Positions 6,003 through 7,701 of a stretch of 7,701 nucleotides of DNA are shown here, piece by piece (position 1 is the first letter of the stretch; the number at the start of each line of letters is the position of its first letter). Location of the stretch: the NCBI GenBank assembly GCA_016929355.1, contig JAFGJA010000072.1, forward strand, positions 1-7,701, given 5' to 3'. A program made the translations under genes and the position numbers. The DNA is from Anaerolineae bacterium (GTDB taxonomy: Bacteria; Chloroflexota; Anaerolineae; Aggregatilineales; Aggregatilineaceae). Below the pieces are notes generated by a model. That model was not told the DNA's origin and did not search any database. It worked only from the letters and a program-made list of their open reading frames with translations.

Positions 6003-7013
6003 ATGAGAATTACACTTAAAACCATCGCGGAGGAGTCTGGCTTCTCCATCACCACTGTGTCGCGCGCGCTGGCGGGATATGATGATGTCAATGAAGAAAC
6101 GCGCCGCCATATCATCGCCATCGCGGAGCGGTTAGGCTACCAGCCCAATTTGTCGGCGCGCCAACTCCGCAGCCAGCAATCCCACACTATCGGCATGGTG
6201 ATTCCACTGACCCCCTATTTCTCCGATCCCTTCTTCATGGAACTGCTGTCCGGGGTGGGGCGTCAGGCGGCTGAACACAATTACGATTTGCGCCTTTCCG
6301 CCCAGGTTCCCGGTCAAGATGAACTGAACGCTTATCACCGCATGGTGGCCGGGCGGCAGGTGGATGGCGTGGTGCTCGCGCGCGTTCACCATCAAGACCC
6401 GCGTATTGCGTATTTACAGCAAGCCCAACACCCCTTTGTGGTCTTCGGACGGAGTGATGCTGAAGATTATCCCTACATTGATGTGGATAGCGGCAGCGGG
6501 ATTCGTTTGCTGGTCGAACACTTTGCCGATTACGGTCATCAACGAATCGCCCTGATTTTATCCCCGCGCGATCTGATGTTTACCACGCTGCGGTTGCGCG
6601 GCTACCGCGAAGCGTTCGAATCGTTGAACTTACCCTACCGTGAGGGGTATATCCAGGAAGGCGATCTCTCGCAGCGCGGCGGGTTAGAAGCTGCCGAGCG
6701 TTTGTTGCAGCTTGCCGATCCGCCAACGGCGATTATTGCCTGTAATGACTTAATGGCGCTGGGCGCGATGACGACTATCCAGCGACGCGGACTGCGCCCC
6801 GGTCAGGATATTGCGGTGGCCGGGTTCGATGATATTCCGGCGGCGTTGGATGCCGAACCGCAGTTGACCACCATCCACCAACCGATTTACCAGATTGGTC
6901 GCCAGTTAACCGATATGCTGGTGAATCTAATGCAGGGTAATACACCCGACAAACCCCATATTTTGCTGCAACCCGAATTGATTATCCGCGCTTCAAGCGG
7001 GCCAAAACGATAA
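6003..7013 (+). CDS. LacI-family transcriptional regulator
   Basis: A full-length 336-residue LacI/PurR-type repressor. The N-terminal helix-turn-helix is residues 4-25 (TLKTIAEESGFS, then TTVSRALAG). The hinge helix is about 49-56 with Leu55 at the position that in LacI and PurR inserts into the central CpG of the operator. A periplasmic-binding-protein-like effector domain spans about 61-330, including the family-typical CNDLMALG (247-254, Asp249), GFDDIP (274-279, Asp276) and Arg199 in RLRGYREAF. The natural effector is probably a sugar; it cannot be named. No clear Shine-Dalgarno precedes the ATG, but the helix-turn-helix begins at residue 4, so a later start is excluded. Two operator-like palindromes overlap its promoter, suggesting autorepression. 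The next gene is a sugar-type binding protein, the expected regulated target. Confidence 0.95.
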   Translation: MRITLKTIAEESGFSITTVSRALAGYDDVNEETRRHIIAIAERLGYQPNLSARQLRSQQSHTIGMVIPLTPYFSDPFFMELLSGVGRQAAEHNYDLRLSAQVPGQDELNAYHRMVAGRQVDGVVLARVHHQDPRIAYLQQAQHPFVVFGRSDAEDYPYIDVDSGSGIRLLVEHFADYGHQRIALILSPRDLMFTTLRLRGYREAFESLNLPYREGYIQEGDLSQRGGLEAAERLLQLADPPTAIIACNDLMALGAMTTIQRRGLRPGQDIAVAGFDDIPAALDAEPQLTTIHQPIYQIGRQLTDMLVNLMQGNTPDKPHILLQPELIIRASSGPKR

Positions 7014-7108
7014 CCCGATTGAGAAAGGAGGGTTAGCGAAAGTAAAAGAAGCACGCAGTTTGACTACCCTCAATTCAATAATTGTTTAGCACTAAGGAGA
7101 AACTATCG
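7014..7108 (+). other. Spacer between lacI and the solute-binding-protein gene
   Basis: This 95-nt spacer has no convincing terminator. TAACCC (7011-7016) can pair with GGGTTA (7030-7035), but no T run follows. GAGGGT (7028-7033) could instead pair with ACCCTC (7066-7071). TTGACT (7060-7065) resembles a -35 box, but no good -10 stands 16-18 bp downstream. No copy of the O1/O2 operator is present. The simplest reading is at least partial read-through from the lacI promoter, with a second promoter not excluded. Confidence 0.4.
7094..7099 (+). promoter_or_regulatory. Ribosome binding site of the solute-binding-protein gene
   Basis: AAGGAG lies nine bases before the ATG at 7109. It selects this ATG over the second in-frame ATG five codons further on, and it is much stronger than anything in front of lacI. 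This fits a binding protein made in large amounts relative to its regulator. Confidence 0.75.
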
Positions 7109-7701
7109 ATGTTTACTAAACCGATGCGCACGTTGATCGTGAGCGCGATCATTGTGTTTATTGTCGTGGCGGCGATCCCGATGGCTGCGGCGGCTCCGCA
7201 AGCCCAAACGACAACCCTCCAGTTTTGGAGCACAGAGACTCAACCCGCGCGTGCCGAGCAGACCAAAGCGATCATTGATCGCTTCACCGAAGCTACCGGC
7301 ATCGAAGTGACGCTGGTTTTGACCGACGAAAATACCCTTGACAGCTTAATGGCCGCGAATCTGGCCGCCGGGACGCTGCCGGACATCATTTTCCACCCCG
7401 TCGATTTCACCGCCGCCTGGTATTCCCAGGGCATTTTGAACGCGGACGCCGCCACCACCGTGATCAACGATCTGGGGGTGGATACGTTTAGCGGCCTGAA
7501 TCTGGTCGCTACGGCGGATGGCAACTACGCCGCCGTGCCGACGGACGGTTGGGGCCAGTTGTTGATCTATCGCGCCGATCTGTTCGCAGCGAACGGGCTG
7601 GAAGCGCCGACCTCGTTTGCGGCGATTGAAGCGGCTGCCGCCGCGTTGAACGATCCCGATAACAACTTCTATGGCATCACCGCCGCCACCGATCCGAGCG
7701 A
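7109..7701 (+). CDS. ABC-transporter extracellular solute-binding protein, carbohydrate type (3' end outside window)
   Basis: An open frame of 197 codons from the ATG at 7109 runs off the right edge. Residues 1-30 are an export signal: basic start (Lys4, Arg7), hydrophobic core (about 8-23) and small residues MAAAAP with likely cleavage near 28-30. There is no cysteine lipobox, so it is not a lipoprotein in the usual sense. After a short linker comes TTLQFWST (34-41), the first strand of the fold, then a helix with RFTEATGIEVTLV (58-70), AAGTLPDIIF (86-95) and VPTDGWGQLLIYRADLFAANG (143-163), the order typical of family 1 extracellular binding proteins (SBP_bac_1). These deliver sugars or oligosaccharides to MalF/MalG-like permeases, presumably encoded downstream. 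Control by the LacI-family protein next door is inferred from position. The substrate cannot be told. Confidence 0.9.
   Translation, partial: MFTKPMRTLIVSAIIVFIVVAAIPMAAAAPQAQTTTLQFWSTETQPARAEQTKAIIDRFTEATGIEVTLVLTDENTLDSLMAANLAAGTLPDIIFHPVDFTAAWYSQGILNADAATTVINDLGVDTFSGLNLVATADGNYAAVPTDGWGQLLIYRADLFAANGLEAPTSFAAIEAAAAALNDPDNNFYGITAATDPS

Noticed and set aside
5818..6006. Plus-strand 62-codon open frame in the divergent spacer
   Set aside because: It begins inside the 75-bp palindromic element and crosses the lacI promoter and both operators. No ribosome binding site or conserved feature supports it.
7011..7035. Rho-independent terminator after lacI
   Set aside because: The stem TAACCC/GGGTTA is only six pairs with a 13-base loop, and it is followed by GCGAAAGTAAAAG rather than a run of T.
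7240..7524. Minus-strand 94-codon frame opposite the binding-protein gene
   Set aside because: It is antisense to a gene with a signal peptide, a strong ribosome binding site and family motifs, and has no support of its own.

Overview
The window looks like chromosomal DNA of a free-living heterotrophic bacterium, most likely a member of Chloroflexota (Anaerolineae-like). This rests on three soft points: the moderately high GC, the combination of a zinc-ribbon/FHA protein with a Rad50-like SbcC and a LacI-controlled sugar-uptake locus, and two kinds of dispersed-looking intergenic repeat that I associate with such genomes. No rRNA, tRNA, transposase, phage gene or CRISPR array is visible. The taxonomic call is an inference without any marker gene.

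Left part (1 to about 5714, all minus strand). Read in the direction of transcription, there are four genes: a soluble histidine-kinase-like ATPase (5714 to 4896), an SbcC/Rad50 DNA-repair ATPase (4752 to 2188), a zinc-ribbon + FHA protein (2167 to 1001), and an alpha/beta-hydrolase (esterase-like) gene starting at 974 and cut by the left edge. The last three are separated by only 20 and 26 nt, with ribosome binding sites ahead of the FHA and esterase genes, so they are probably co-transcribed. The kinase-like gene is separated from sbcC by 143 nt filled with a T-rich/A-rich repeat tract. Two things stand out. The kinase-like protein has a good ATP-binding domain but glycine where the phospho-accepting histidine should be. 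And sbcC has an FHA gene directly behind it, with no sbcD next to it inside the window.

Middle (5715 to 6002, 288 nt). This divergent intergenic region holds a 75-bp element with perfect 11-bp terminal inverted repeats and two internal hairpins. Next to lacI it holds a clear sigma70-type promoter with two LacI-type operators 33 bp apart, one in the -35/-10 spacer and one just past the -10.

Right part (6003 to 7701, plus strand). A complete LacI-family repressor is followed after 95 nt by the start of an ABC-transporter extracellular solute-binding protein of the carbohydrate type, cut by the right edge. The expected arrangement is an autoregulated repressor that senses a sugar and controls the uptake operon starting with the binding protein. 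The permease genes would lie beyond the window.
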